Shown: positions 18,712 to 28,226, counted from the stretch's first letter. The stretch is DNA of 64,000 nucleotides from an uncultured Bacteroidota bacterium (GCA_903824665.1 CAIJXT010000030.1:220592-284591); one strand, 5' to 3'. The notes: generated by a model not told the origin, from the sequence alone. Made by a program: numbers and translations.

Positions 18712-20013
18712 GTGACTATTACCGATTTATATCAGAAGTATCTGGCGCATCCGCTGGTGATAACAGATACGCGAAAGCTGCAACCAGGCGGAATTTACTT
18801 TGCTTTAAAGGGCGATAACTTCAATGGCAACACCTTCGCATCAAAAGCATTGGCCGCGGGTGCCGCATACGCTGTAATAGATGAGGCGGAGTACAATTCC
18901 GATGAGCGTTGCATTCTGGTACCTGATGTATTAGATACACTGCAGCAGCTGGCTCTCCACCATCGGCAACAGTTCGTTGTTCCGTTTATAGCAATTACAG
19001 GTTCTAATGGCAAAACCACTACCAAGGAGCTGGTAGCGGCGGTGCTCTCCCGGCAGTATATCACCTATGCCACAGAGGGCAATCTGAACAATCATATTGG
19101 CATACCACTTACTCTGCTAAGGATAGCTGAGGGAGTGCAGATGGCAGTGATAGAAATGGGTGCCAATCATCAGAAGGAAATAGAGGGATATTGCAGGGTA
19201 GCAGAGCCTACCCACGGTATCATTACTAATTGCGGCAAGGCACATATTGAGGGGTTTGGTGGAATAGAAGGGGTAAGGAAAGGTAAGGGTGAATTGTACG
19301 ACTATATTGCAGCTGCAGGCGGCACCATTTTCCGAAATACAGATCTCGATTATCTGCAGGACATGGGTAGGGGTGTACTCCGTCAGATCACCTATGGTAC
19401 AGCCCTTGGCGACATCACAGGCGTTCCTGTAATGAATGGTGTGTTTCTGTCTGTTGCTGTAAAGAATAAGGATGAAGACTCGATGATCAATACACGCCTT
19501 GTTGGCGAATACAACTACCCTAATGTGATGACAGCAGTTGCCGTAGGTACTCATTTCGGTGTGCCCATGCAGGAAATAAAGGCGGCAATAGAAAGCTACG
19601 AGCCCGATAACAGCCGGTCGCAGTGGCTACAGAAAGGTAGCAACCGCATTATACTCGATGCCTACAATGCCAACCCTACAAGCATGCGTGCTGCAATACT
19701 GAATTTTGCCGGCGCGTCACTAGCCGCCAAGACGCTGTGGATTGGGGGTATGAAAGAGATGGGTAGTGCCGAACAGTACGAACACAAAGAACTGGTGTCG
19801 CTCATAGCTGCATATCAGTGGCAGGATGTGATATTGGTAGGCAGGGAATTTGAGGGCGTAGCTGGCAATTATAAGTGGTTTGCTGACAGCACTGCCGCAG
19901 CGGAATATGTAAGTAAAAACCCACCACGGGACAGCGCTATTCTTATAAAAGGTTCAAGAGGCAGTAAAATGGAGCTGATGCTACGCGCACTAGGTGATAC
20001 CGCCACTACATGA
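18712..20013 (+). CDS. murF: UDP-MurNAc-tripeptide:D-Ala-D-Ala ligase MurF
   Basis: Adds D-Ala-D-Ala to the cytoplasmic UDP-MurNAc-tripeptide, the last step of the soluble peptidoglycan precursor. Visible features: substrate-binding motif DTRKLQPGGIYFALKGDNFNG, P-loop ITGSNGKTTTKE, Glu/His region IEMGANHQKEI, and the C-terminal domain motif DAYNANPTSM. The start is GTG at 18712, immediately before the conserved N-terminus; no ATG fits. 433 residues is normal. A gldJ terminator sits just upstream. Confidence 0.95.
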   Translation: MTITDLYQKYLAHPLVITDTRKLQPGGIYFALKGDNFNGNTFASKALAAGAAYAVIDEAEYNSDERCILVPDVLDTLQQLALHHRQQFVVPFIAITGSNGKTTTKELVAAVLSRQYITYATEGNLNNHIGIPLTLLRIAEGVQMAVIEMGANHQKEIEGYCRVAEPTHGIITNCGKAHIEGFGGIEGVRKGKGELYDYIAAAGGTIFRNTDLDYLQDMGRGVLRQITYGTALGDITGVPVMNGVFLSVAVKNKDEDSMINTRLVGEYNYPNVMTAVAVGTHFGVPMQEIKAAIESYEPDNSRSQWLQKGSNRIILDAYNANPTSMRAAILNFAGASLAAKTLWIGGMKEMGSAEQYEHKELVSLIAAYQWQDVILVGREFEGVAGNYKWFADSTAAAEYVSKNPPRDSAILIKGSRGSKMELMLRALGDTATT

Positions 20014-20068
20014 TCCCGGATGCAGCAGTGATAACGCATTATTACAACTACTCAGAATCTAATACAGG

Positions 20069-20857
20069 TCATTTTCCATGTTTCAGACCCAATATCAGAG
20101 ATTTCAGCTCTTGCATATCTGTTTCGGGTTGTGGTAGTGTACCGGTCTGGTGTTTATAGTACTTCCATATTTCCAGTATGCCATCAATAGATACAGTATA
20201 TGGTGCGTAATTTTTATTCAGCGATTTCAGTAGCACGGTACCATTATCCTGTACTGTTACCTGCTTAAAAACAAAGTCCTGCTCACCCTTAAGAATTACA
20301 ACACATGGTGTGTTGGGTTTTAAGCTTTTCCAGTCCTGTACATATTCGGCTATCACCTCGCTGTTTTCGGGCAATGGCAGCATAGAGTCTCCAGTTGTTG
20401 GAAACATTCTGTATGTGCCTGATTTTGGCAGATTTGGCAGTGTAAATCTGGGCAGGGCTGCTATATATTCAGGGTCATTATAGCCTGCCATGTAGCCCGC
20501 TTTCGCCTTTATAGGTATGTATTCGGTATTCTCCTTGTTGCGCTTATCTACGGTTATTGCCAGTACCCGTATCTTGCTGCCGGTCATATACACATCATTT
20601 CCGGTCAGTAGTTCCTTTAGTTTCAGCTCGCCCAGTTTCATCAGGTCAGCTTTCAGCAGGCTGTCTACACTAACCTTGAAGTATTCGGAGAATTTTACCA
20701 GATCCATAGCTGATGGATTGATTGTTTTACCAGACTCCAGCGCCTGTAGTTTATTCCGCGACAGGTCCAGTTCAGACGATACTTCTTCCTGGCTTTTTTT
20801 CTTCCGCTCGCGCAGAAACCGGATGTTGCTATGAAAAAAAATTTTTGCAGTTGTCAT
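20069..20857 (-). CDS. LexA/CI-like repressor: XRE helix-turn-helix plus S24 self-cleaving peptidase domain
   Basis: Residues 10-70 form a Cro/CI-type helix-turn-helix (SQEEVSSELDLSRNKLQALE). Residues about 110-235 are an S24 peptidase domain with the nucleophile in TTGDSM (Ser158) and general-base Lys198 (FVFKQV). Ala-Gly pairs at 120-121 and 124-125 lie 38 and 34 residues before the serine; the second spacing matches LexA, where cleavage occurs at an Ala-Gly bond. It should therefore be a DNA-binding repressor that cuts itself when RecA filaments form. It is divergent from imuA-imuB-dnaE2 with a palindrome between them, so control of that cassette and of itself is the straightforward inference. 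Convergent with murF. Confidence 0.86.
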   Translation of the reverse strand: MTTAKIFFHSNIRFLRERKKKSQEEVSSELDLSRNKLQALESGKTINPSAMDLVKFSEYFKVSVDSLLKADLMKLGELKLKELLTGNDVYMTGSKIRVLAITVDKRNKENTEYIPIKAKAGYMAGYNDPEYIAALPRFTLPNLPKSGTYRMFPTTGDSMLPLPENSEVIAEYVQDWKSLKPNTPCVVILKGEQDFVFKQVTVQDNGTVLLKSLNKNYAPYTVSIDGILEIWKYYKHQTGTLPQPETDMQELKSLILGLKHGK

Positions 20858-20886
20858 TTTCTATTGTTATTATTGGAAACATGCAA

Positions 20887-20905
20887 TTGTTGCTATAAGC
20901 AACAA
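20887..20905. promoter_or_regulatory. Perfect palindromic operator candidate between repressor and imuA
   Basis: TTGTTGC-TATAA-GCAACAA: perfect 7-bp arms around a 5-bp centre. It overlaps the end of the repressor's own -7 box and lies 21 bases before the imuA start, so one bound dimer could shut both directions. Confidence 0.72.
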
Positions 20906-20932
20906 AAATAAACAACTTTATCAACAATGCAA
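20903..20932 (-). promoter_or_regulatory. Promoter of the XRE-S24 repressor
   Basis: Minus strand: TTG (20932-20930), 19-base spacer, TATTTTTG (20910-20903), an exact match to the Bacteroidota consensus. The -33 box lies inside the first codons of imuA. The palindrome covers the start-site side, which predicts autorepression. Confidence 0.72.
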
Positions 20933-21655
20933 CTTTCCAAAAGTGATATTATCCGGCAACTGCAAAAGGAAGTGCTGGCAATACAGCGGCCACACCGGCA
21001 GTCGGGCAGCAGCCTCAATACTGGTTTGTGGGAGATGGAGCAGGCATTTCCCGGCAACACCTTCCCGCTGGGTGCTGTACACGAGTTTGTGAGCAATGCC
21101 AGAGAAGAGGCGGCCGCAACTAATGGATTCATGGCCGCACTGATGAGCCGCCTGATGCAGAAAGGCAAGAACACGGTGTGGATCAGTGCTGGACGAACAC
21201 TTTTTCCTCCGGCACTGCACCTGTTTGGTATAGACCCAGACCGGGTCATTTTTATAGACCTCCTGAAACAAAAGGACGTTTTATGGGCTATAGAGGAAAC
21301 ACTGAAGTGCAGCGCTTTGGCAGCAGTTATTGGCGAATTGAAAGAACTCAGTTTCACAGAGTCCAGACGGCTGCAGCTGGCAGTAGAGCAAAGCATGGTT
21401 ACGGGCTTTATACATCGCCATAACCCGGGCAGACAGAACAATGTTGCATGCGTTACACGCTGGCGTATCAGACCAGTATCCAGCGATACAGGTGGTGTTC
21501 CGGGAGTTGGCTTCCCCAGATGGAAGGTCGAATTGCTCAAGGTAAGGAACGGAAAGCCTGGGGCATGGCAGATAGAATGGTCGGCTGGAAATTTCCGGCA
21601 GATTAAACAGAATTTATTCTCAATACCAGATTTTCAAAAACGCAAAAGCGGATAG
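20927..21655 (+). CDS. imuA: ImuA-like protein of the mutagenic repair cassette
   Basis: ImuA proteins are RecA/SulA-fold partners of ImuB and DnaE2 in damage-induced translesion synthesis. The sequence shows LNTGLWEMEQAFPGNTFPLGAVHEF (read as several short conserved pieces), WISAGRTLFPPALHLFGIDPDRVIF and a RecA-like core without a clear Walker A motif. 242 residues. imuB begins one base after its stop, so the two are cotranscribed and probably translationally coupled. The name rests on weak overall conservation plus the very strong imuB-dnaE2 context. Confidence 0.85.
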   Translation: MQLSKSDIIRQLQKEVLAIQRPHRQSGSSLNTGLWEMEQAFPGNTFPLGAVHEFVSNAREEAAATNGFMAALMSRLMQKGKNTVWISAGRTLFPPALHLFGIDPDRVIFIDLLKQKDVLWAIEETLKCSALAAVIGELKELSFTESRRLQLAVEQSMVTGFIHRHNPGRQNNVACVTRWRIRPVSSDTGGVPGVGFPRWKVELLKVRNGKPGAWQIEWSAGNFRQIKQNLFSIPDFQKRKSG

Positions 21656-21656
21656 T

Positions 21657-23156
21657 ATGCCAAGGCGATATGCAGCAATATGGTTTCCTCAATTAACTAC
21701 TGACAGATGGGTGCGATGCAACCCTGCGCTCCGTGATGTGCCTTTTGTGCTGGCTGCGCCAGAACGTGGAAGAATGATCATAAAAGCAGCTAATGCAGCA
21801 GCACGCACCAGGGGCATACACGTACAAATGGTGGTTGCTGACTGTAGAGCCATAATGCCGGCTCTGCAGGTGTTTGACGATGAGCCCGGGCTGCCGGCTA
21901 AACTGCTGGATGCGCTTGCCGAATGGTGCCTGCGCTATACGCCTGTTGTAGCCGTAGATATGCCCGACGGACTGTTGCTTGATGTGACCGGATGCCCCCA
22001 CTTGTGGGGTGGCGAAGAACCTTACCTGAAAGATATCGTTAGCAAACTGAAGGGATACGGGTATGATGTGCGTGCTGCAATTGCCGATACCATCGGTACA
22101 GCATGGGCTGTATGTCGATTTGCAGCTTGTGCGCACATAATAGAAAAGGGAGGTAACCTCGATGCATTGCTGCCCCTGCCGCCAACTGCTCTGCGACTGG
22201 ACAAAAACATTGTTGACCGTCTGGATAAACTGGGACTATACCAGATTCGCAATATTGTGTCTATGCAGCGGAAGGCACTCAGCAGGCGCTTTGGGCAGGC
22301 GCTTCTTTCCAGATTAGACCAGGCTCTGGGGCAGGAGCATGAAGTATTGCAGCCCATACAGCCATTGCAACCCTATATAGAACGCTTGCCTTGCCTGGAG
22401 CCAATCAGAACCGCAAAAGGTATAGAAATAGCATTACAGCAGTTGCTGGAGCAGCTGTGCAGACGGCTGGCAAAAGAAGAAAAGGGAGTCAGAAAATGTG
22501 TTTTGAAAGCATACAGAATGGATGGAAATGTACAGATGATAGAAATTGGCACCAGCAGGCCATCTAAAAACGTAACACACTTGTTTAAGTTGTTTGAACT
22601 TAAGATAGCAACAATTGAGCCTGCTTTGGGGATAGAGGTGTTTACAATAGAAGCACCTGTTGTAGAAGATGTACCGGCAACACAGGATGTGCTATGGGAT
22701 TTTACAGAAGGCGGAAATGGTACAGCAGTAGCGGAATTGCTGGACAGAATAGCAGGCAAACTGGGAGTGCAGACCATACACCGCTACCTGCCCGATGAGC
22801 ATTACTGGCCCGAAAGATCTGTTAAGCTCGCTTTATCCCTTGCCGATGAGCCACAGACCGCATGGCGCGCAGATCTTCCCCGGCCTATACACCTGCTACC
22901 CCGGCCCGAAAAAATTGAAGTAACCGTTCCTATGCCCGACTATCCGCCTATGCTGTTTCGCTACAATGGTATGTTGCACCAGGTAAGCAAGGCCGATGGG
23001 CCCGAAAGAATAGAGCAGGAGTGGTGGCTGCAGCAGGGCCTGTACCGGGATTACTACTGCATAGAAGATGAGCATGGTGCACGGTATTGGTTGTTCAGAT
23101 CGGGTAGTTACGAGAGTGGCGAACCCGAATGGTTTATTCACGGATTTTTTGCATAG
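21657..23156 (+). CDS. imuB: ImuB: Y-family DNA polymerase-like protein, probably catalytically dead
   Basis: Y-family fold of 499 residues. The N-terminal strand reads RRYAAIWFPQL, where active Y polymerases carry the first metal-binding Asp (DxD/F type), so that residue is missing, as in known ImuB proteins. The palm segment DMPDGLLLDVTGCPHLWGGE lacks the usual SIDE motif. Thumb and little-finger regions follow. ImuB is known to act as an adaptor that brings ImuA and DnaE2 to the sliding clamp. Gap of one base from imuA and three bases to dnaE2 indicates one operon. Confidence 0.93.
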   Translation: MPRRYAAIWFPQLTTDRWVRCNPALRDVPFVLAAPERGRMIIKAANAAARTRGIHVQMVVADCRAIMPALQVFDDEPGLPAKLLDALAEWCLRYTPVVAVDMPDGLLLDVTGCPHLWGGEEPYLKDIVSKLKGYGYDVRAAIADTIGTAWAVCRFAACAHIIEKGGNLDALLPLPPTALRLDKNIVDRLDKLGLYQIRNIVSMQRKALSRRFGQALLSRLDQALGQEHEVLQPIQPLQPYIERLPCLEPIRTAKGIEIALQQLLEQLCRRLAKEEKGVRKCVLKAYRMDGNVQMIEIGTSRPSKNVTHLFKLFELKIATIEPALGIEVFTIEAPVVEDVPATQDVLWDFTEGGNGTAVAELLDRIAGKLGVQTIHRYLPDEHYWPERSVKLALSLADEPQTAWRADLPRPIHLLPRPEKIEVTVPMPDYPPMLFRYNGMLHQVSKADGPERIEQEWWLQQGLYRDYYCIEDEHGARYWLFRSGSYESGEPEWFIHGFFA

Positions 23157-23159
23157 CAT

Positions 23160-26100
23160 ATGAGGTATACAGAGTTACAGATTACATCCAATTTCAGTTT
23201 TCTCAGAGGGGGGTCACATCCCGAAGAGATGATAGACCGCGCATTGGAATTGGGCTACAGAGAGATAGCGATCACCGACAGAAACACACTTGCAGGTATA
23301 GTACGTGCGCATATAGCAGCAAAGGGAAAGGCGATACGCATTATTCCCGCCTGCCGCCTGGACCTGCAGGACGGTGCAAGCCTGCTTGCATACCCTACAG
23401 ACCGCGATGCATATGCAAGGCTTTCTGCTCTGCTTTCTGAAGGTAATATCCGTACAGAAAAGGGTCATTGTCTGTTATACAAAGCAGATGTTTTCAGGTA
23501 CGCCAAAGGAATAAAATTCATTGCAGTTCCGCCACCATCATTAGATGCTGCTTACGAGCTCTCACCTGAGTTTATCAGCGACTTAAAGACCTATAGGCTT
23601 GCGCTAGGCAAAAACCTGTATCTGGGCGCAGCACGTGCCTACAGGGCTTACGACAGCAAGATGCTGTACCGGTTAGCTGAAGTCGCAACAAAACTTGGTA
23701 TCCCTTTGGTAGCAACAAATGATGTGCACTACCACATAAGGGGGCGCCGGGAGCTGCAGGATGTACTTACCTGTATCCGGGAAAAGTGTACTATTTACAA
23801 TGCCGGTTTTCGCCTGTACCAGAATGCAGAAAGATACATTAAGCCCATACACGAAATGCATCGCCTGTTCAGGCAGTATCCTGATGCTATAACCCGCACA
23901 CAGGAAATAGCAGATGCATGCCGCTTTGATCTCAATAGCCTCGAATACGTATATCCTGAAGAAATAACAACAGACGGGCGCACACCGCAGCAAGAGTTGG
24001 TACAGCTTACATGGCAGGGGGCAAAAGATCATTTTGGCGGCAATATACCGCAGAAAATAAGTGAGCTGATCATACATGAGCTGGAGTTCATGGAGCGCAA
24101 GAATTATGCAGCATATTTTCTCACCGTATACGACCTTGTGCGGTTTGCACGAAACAGGGGTATATTATGTCAGGGACGCGGATCGGCAGCCAATTCGGTA
24201 GTGTGCTATTGTCTCGGTATTACTTCTGTCGATCCTTCAAAGTTCAAGCTGCTGTTTGCGCGGTTTATGTCAGACGCTAGAGACGAGCCGCCGGATATTG
24301 ATGTGGATTTTGAGCATGAGCGCAGGGAAGAGGTTATTCAGTACATCTATGAGAAGTATGGTCGCGACCGTGCAGCTATCGTAGCTACCGTTACACAGGT
24401 GCATTTTAAAGGTGCCGTGCGTGATGTGGCTAAAGCTATGGGTTTGTCTGTCGATGCTATCAACCGTTTGTCTGCTTCTTCATGGGAGTTTACCAGTGAG
24501 TGGTTTGATGGTAAGAAGATATCAGAAGGGGGCTTTAATCCAAACGATTCACACCTCATGAAGGTGTTGCGCCTTACACAGCAGTACATAGGTTTCCCAA
24601 GACAACTGGGGCAGCATACTGGCGGTTTCGTTATCACCCGTGGCAAACTTTCAGACCTCTGCCCAATACTCAATGCGCGTATGGAAAACCGTACCTGCAT
24701 TGAATGGAACAAAGATGATATTGAAGCGTTGGGATTCCTGAAGGTTGATGTGCTGGCACTGGGTATGCTCACATGTATCCGCAAGGCGTTCGATCTGGTA
24801 AAACAACATTATGGCAGGGTCCTTACATTGGCCAATATTCCGCAGGACGATCCTGCCGTATATGAAATGATCAGTCATGCAGATACTATTGGCGTATTCC
24901 AGATAGAGAGCCGTGCGCAGATGTCAATGCTGCCCCGGCTGAAGCCCCGGTGTTTTTATGATCTGGTGATAGAGGTGGCTATCGTAAGACCGGGACCTAT
25001 ACAGGGAGATATGGTGCACCCGTATCTGCGCCGCCGCAACGGGCAGGAACCCGTTGTCTATCCGTCGGCAGAGCTTGAGGCTATTTTGGGCAGAACACTG
25101 GGTGTTCCATTGTTTCAGGAGCAGGCAATGGAGATTGCCATTGTTGCCGCAGGCTTCACTCCTGCCGAGGCCGACCAGCTCAGACGCAGCATGGCAACCT
25201 TCAAGGCCAAAGGTCTTGTGACACAGTTTGAAAAGAAAATGGTAGATGGAATGACAGCCAAAGGATATACAGAGGAGTTTGCAAAGCGTGTATTCAAGCA
25301 GCTGGAGGGTTTTGGCAGTTATGGTTTTCCGGAAAGTCATGCAGCCAGTTTTGCATTGCTGGTATATGTGTCTTCTTGGATCAAGTGTTACTATCCCGAT
25401 GTATTTGCAACTGCACTGCTCAACAGCATGCCTATGGGATTTTATCAGCCTGCACAGATTGTTATTGATGCGCGCAAGCATGGTGTTGTCGTATTGCCGG
25501 TAGATGTAAACTACTCTTGCTGGGACAATATATTCGAACAGAAAGAGGGTAAGTATTATCAGGTGCGTCTCGGCTTCAGGCAGGTAAAAGGGTTAAGGGA
25601 AGAGGATATGACAGTGCTGGTATCAGCAAGAATAATTCCCTTTTCAGATATCGCAGCATTGCGCGATGCTGGTGTGCCTATGGCTGCACTGGAGGGCCTG
25701 GCAGATGCAGATGCCTTCAGATCGCTGGGACTGGACAGGAGGCAGGCTTTATGGGAGGTATCAGCAATCAACGATCGTCCTTCGGGCATGTTTGCAGGGC
25801 AGCCTTCTGCCTCTGTCGACGAGCATACCGTATTACCGGCAATGTCTTTGTCTGAGCATGTTGTACAGGATTATACCGCTACTTCATTGTCTTTGAAAGC
25901 ACACCCGGTAAGTTTTGTAAGAGAAAAATTAGCTATGCTCCAAATCCTGGCCAACAGAGATCTGGATAGATGTAATGCCGGTGCATTGGTCAAGGTTGCG
26001 GGGCTCGTACTGGTAAGGCAACGACCGGGTACTGCCAGCGGCATCTGCTTTATTACAATAGAAGATGAAACCGGTATTGCCAATCTGGTTGTTTTCAAGA

Positions 26101-26387
26101 AACTGTTTGAGCAATACCGAAAGGAGATATTGCAGTCGAGGTTGCTGATGGTCGAAGGCAAACTGCAGCGCGAAGGCGAAGTGACCCATGTAGTGGTTAC
26201 CCGTTGTTTCAATATGTCGGCACTGTTACAGAAGCTCACCACTACCGATGAGCCGGTAAATACACTGCAGACCTTGTCAAGAGCAGACGAGAAAGTAGAC
26301 GAAAACTATGCTACAAAGGATACCAGAACCAAAGGGCGTACGGTTGTTCAGGGAGAGATGTTTCACTCAGGCAGAAATTTTAGGTAG
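23160..26387 (+). CDS. dnaE2: Error-prone DNA polymerase DnaE2
   Basis: C-family polymerase that carries out mutagenic bypass with ImuA and ImuB. The N-terminal PHP domain begins LQITSNFSFLRGGSHPEEM, with the metal-binding His positions altered as usual in DnaE2. The polymerase active-site acids are intact in PPDIDVDFEHER (Asp379, 381, 383). C-terminal helix-hairpin-helix and OB-fold regions (VAGLVLVRQRPGTASGICF) are present. 1075 residues is typical for DnaE2 and shorter than DnaE1. Third gene of the cassette; the last conserved residues are followed by a short basic tail. Confidence 0.96.
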   Translation: MRYTELQITSNFSFLRGGSHPEEMIDRALELGYREIAITDRNTLAGIVRAHIAAKGKAIRIIPACRLDLQDGASLLAYPTDRDAYARLSALLSEGNIRTEKGHCLLYKADVFRYAKGIKFIAVPPPSLDAAYELSPEFISDLKTYRLALGKNLYLGAARAYRAYDSKMLYRLAEVATKLGIPLVATNDVHYHIRGRRELQDVLTCIREKCTIYNAGFRLYQNAERYIKPIHEMHRLFRQYPDAITRTQEIADACRFDLNSLEYVYPEEITTDGRTPQQELVQLTWQGAKDHFGGNIPQKISELIIHELEFMERKNYAAYFLTVYDLVRFARNRGILCQGRGSAANSVVCYCLGITSVDPSKFKLLFARFMSDARDEPPDIDVDFEHERREEVIQYIYEKYGRDRAAIVATVTQVHFKGAVRDVAKAMGLSVDAINRLSASSWEFTSEWFDGKKISEGGFNPNDSHLMKVLRLTQQYIGFPRQLGQHTGGFVITRGKLSDLCPILNARMENRTCIEWNKDDIEALGFLKVDVLALGMLTCIRKAFDLVKQHYGRVLTLANIPQDDPAVYEMISHADTIGVFQIESRAQMSMLPRLKPRCFYDLVIEVAIVRPGPIQGDMVHPYLRRRNGQEPVVYPSAELEAILGRTLGVPLFQEQAMEIAIVAAGFTPAEADQLRRSMATFKAKGLVTQFEKKMVDGMTAKGYTEEFAKRVFKQLEGFGSYGFPESHAASFALLVYVSSWIKCYYPDVFATALLNSMPMGFYQPAQIVIDARKHGVVVLPVDVNYSCWDNIFEQKEGKYYQVRLGFRQVKGLREEDMTVLVSARIIPFSDIAALRDAGVPMAALEGLADADAFRSLGLDRRQALWEVSAINDRPSGMFAGQPSASVDEHTVLPAMSLSEHVVQDYTATSLSLKAHPVSFVREKLAMLQILANRDLDRCNAGALVKVAGLVLVRQRPGTASGICFITIEDETGIANLVVFKKLFEQYRKEILQSRLLMVEGKLQREGEVTHVVVTRCFNMSALLQKLTTTDEPVNTLQTLSRADEKVDENYATKDTRTKGRTVVQGEMFHSGRNFR

Positions 26388-26419
26388 TGGTCTTACTTGC
26401 TTTCAAAAAAATGAACAGA

Positions 26420-26737
26420 CTATTCTTCAGTAGTCTTCAATGCTTTGTCTATTTTTTTGGATAGCTTGTTCAGCTCTTCCTGCAGCAAAGGATTGTTGAA
26501 GGTTTCAATTGCAGTATCCGCAGCATAGGTCAGCAGGCACATAGCCATGAAGTCCTGATCGTCCTTGCCGGCATAGTGCGTACGCAGCTCCATTATCTTC
26601 TGGTCTGCCAGTTTCACTGCCTTACGCACTGCCGACTCTTCTTCCGGCTTTATGCGTATACGGTAGCTGCGGCCGGCCAGCCATACCGTTATGGATAGCG
26701 TTTCTTCTTCAGTATTGTCCGGCTTCGATTGCATCAT
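26420..26737 (-). CDS. zapA: Cell division protein ZapA
   Basis: Small FtsZ-bundling protein. An N-terminal beta region (LSITVWLAGRSYRIRI) is followed by a helical segment (EESAVRKAVKLADQKIMEL) and a C-terminal coiled coil, the PF05164 layout. 105 residues. Two adjacent ATGs are possible starts. It is the second gene after lspA with a 12-base gap, so probably one transcript. Confidence 0.85.
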   Translation of the reverse strand: MMQSKPDNTEEETLSITVWLAGRSYRIRIKPEEESAVRKAVKLADQKIMELRTHYAGKDDQDFMAMCLLTYAADTAIETFNNPLLQEELNKLSKKIDKALKTTEE

Positions 26738-26749
26738 ACAAAGATAAAC

Positions 26750-27478
26750 TTAACCGTTGATTTCATTTGTTTCAGGCAGTGCGTCTGGTGTTGTTGCGGC
26801 TTGCTGCTCACTGCCGGGCAGGTGCACCAGCCGTTTCTGAAATAACAGCAGTGTGATGATCCCTACAGATATAGCCGCATCAGCAATATTGAAAACCGGC
26901 TCGAAAAATATAAAATTTCTGCCACCCCACACCGGTACCCAGGAGGGTAGTGTGGTTTCCAGTAGCGGGAAGTACAGCATATCTACAACCTTGCCTTGCA
27001 GAAACTTTCCATATCCATGTCCGAAGGAGGTGAAATGTGCCACCGCCTCCTTATTGTGATTTTGCAACATGTTTTGCAGGTTGTCATAGTTGCCAGAGAA
27101 GCACGAGTACGGACTGTCTGAGAAGATAAGACCATAAAACATACTGTCCAGCAGATTGCCCAGAGCACCTGCAAGGATCAGTGATCCGCATATCAGTAAG
27201 CCTTTGCTGTATCCTTTATTGATCAGCCTTTTCAGCAGGTAGAACCCGAATACCACCGCAACCAGCCGGAATGACGACAACAATATTTTGCCGATGGGCG
27301 ACTCGCTGAGCTTCATGCCATATGCCATCCCTTCATTTTCAATAAAATGAAGCCGGCCCCAGCTACCCAGCATAGGCACATCATCGCCAATGGCGAAATG
27401 TGTTTTTATGTATATTTTCAGCGCCTGGTCTGCAACTATTACCAGCAGCACTATCAGCAACGCGTTACGGTATTTCAA
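26750..27478 (-). CDS. lspA: Lipoprotein signal peptidase LspA
   Basis: Inner-membrane aspartyl protease that removes the signal peptide of prolipoproteins. Four membrane helices are visible, with the catalytic pair in GNLLDSMFYG (Asp111) and FNIADAAISVG (Asp200). An insertion of about 60 residues between the two motifs, before WGGRNFIFFEPVFNIAD, makes it 242 residues instead of about 165; a longer form is common in Bacteroidota. The start is TTG at 27478, directly before MKYRNALL. Lipoproteins in this window (GldJ, serine hydrolase, the small lipoprotein) would be its substrates. Confidence 0.94.
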   Translation of the reverse strand: MKYRNALLIVLLVIVADQALKIYIKTHFAIGDDVPMLGSWGRLHFIENEGMAYGMKLSESPIGKILLSSFRLVAVVFGFYLLKRLINKGYSKGLLICGSLILAGALGNLLDSMFYGLIFSDSPYSCFSGNYDNLQNMLQNHNKEAVAHFTSFGHGYGKFLQGKVVDMLYFPLLETTLPSWVPVWGGRNFIFFEPVFNIADAAISVGIITLLLFQKRLVHLPGSEQQAATTPDALPETNEING

Positions 27479-27507
27479 GTTCCGGGAAGTTCTAATTTGT
27501 AATCGGG

Positions 27508-27515
27508 CAAATATA
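27508..27515 (-). promoter_or_regulatory. -7 box of the lspA-zapA promoter
   Basis: TATATTTG on the minus strand, about 30 bases before the lspA start. No clear TTG at the proper distance upstream. Confidence 0.45.
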
Positions 27516-27654
27516 CAATACTATGCACATACCGCCGCCCGTATAGCTACTGCGTATGTAAGAATTAACTTTTTTATCTGTTGTGCAGTTTGTCGCTTCT
27601 GTGCCGTTGTCCGGTATTATCAGCTACAGTACTTGCAGATCAGATTACTTTGAT

Positions 27655-28083
27655 CTATTTCAGATTCTCAAAATACCTTATCGGTAGCGTGAATTCAAGT
27701 ACCTCGTTTCTCATAATATCGTTAATGATCACAGGATCCTGACTGAAAATTTTGTTTGCTTCTTTTTCTGTTTCTGCCTTGATCACTACCATACCCCACA
27801 ATCTTTTGTCACTTGGCTCATAGTCTGTTCTGCCGGCAAATATCAGAATGCCCTCCTTTCCAAGTGAATCATAAAAGCGTGCATGCGCTGATAGAACATC
27901 AGATGTTTCTTTTGTCCAGCTTTTTTTGTCCTTATAGTATTCTGCAAGGCGCAGATGCGAACAATACATTTTAGTAGATGCTTTATTAGATCCCGGCTTC
28001 GGGGTTTTTGCATACTTGCTGCTCTGGCTATAAGCGGCCGTTGACAATAAAAGCATCAGGCAAATGGTCTGAATGTATTTCAT
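27655..28083 (-). CDS. Exported YCII-related protein
   Basis: A signal peptide (MKYIQTICLMLLLSTAAYSQ) precedes a roughly 95-residue YCII-like alpha/beta domain with the pattern HARFYDSLGKEGILIFAGRTD, LWGMVVIKAETEKEANKIFSQDPVI. YCII proteins are usually cytoplasmic, dimeric ferredoxin-like folds with a His-Asp pair of possible enzymatic use; here His (SAHARF) and Asp (SQDPV) are both present. Export is unusual for the fold. Function unknown. Confidence 0.72.
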   Translation of the reverse strand: MKYIQTICLMLLLSTAAYSQSSKYAKTPKPGSNKASTKMYCSHLRLAEYYKDKKSWTKETSDVLSAHARFYDSLGKEGILIFAGRTDYEPSDKRLWGMVVIKAETEKEANKIFSQDPVIINDIMRNEVLEFTLPIRYFENLK

Positions 28084-28102
28084 TTTTTGTTTTCTGTTTT
28101 TT

Positions 28103-28110
28103 CAAAGATA
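28103..28110 (-). promoter_or_regulatory. -7 box for the exported YCII-like gene
   Basis: TATCTTTG on the minus strand, 19 bases before the start codon. No convincing -33 box. Confidence 0.4.
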
Positions 28111-28226
28111 ATAGCTTACTCATTATCCGGAAGAAGAATTTGTTCCGTACTCATAATATTGCTTGAATCTTAGCCATACAGACATATACAGTTCACTATC
28201 ACCTTATCACATAATGGTGGTTATAG

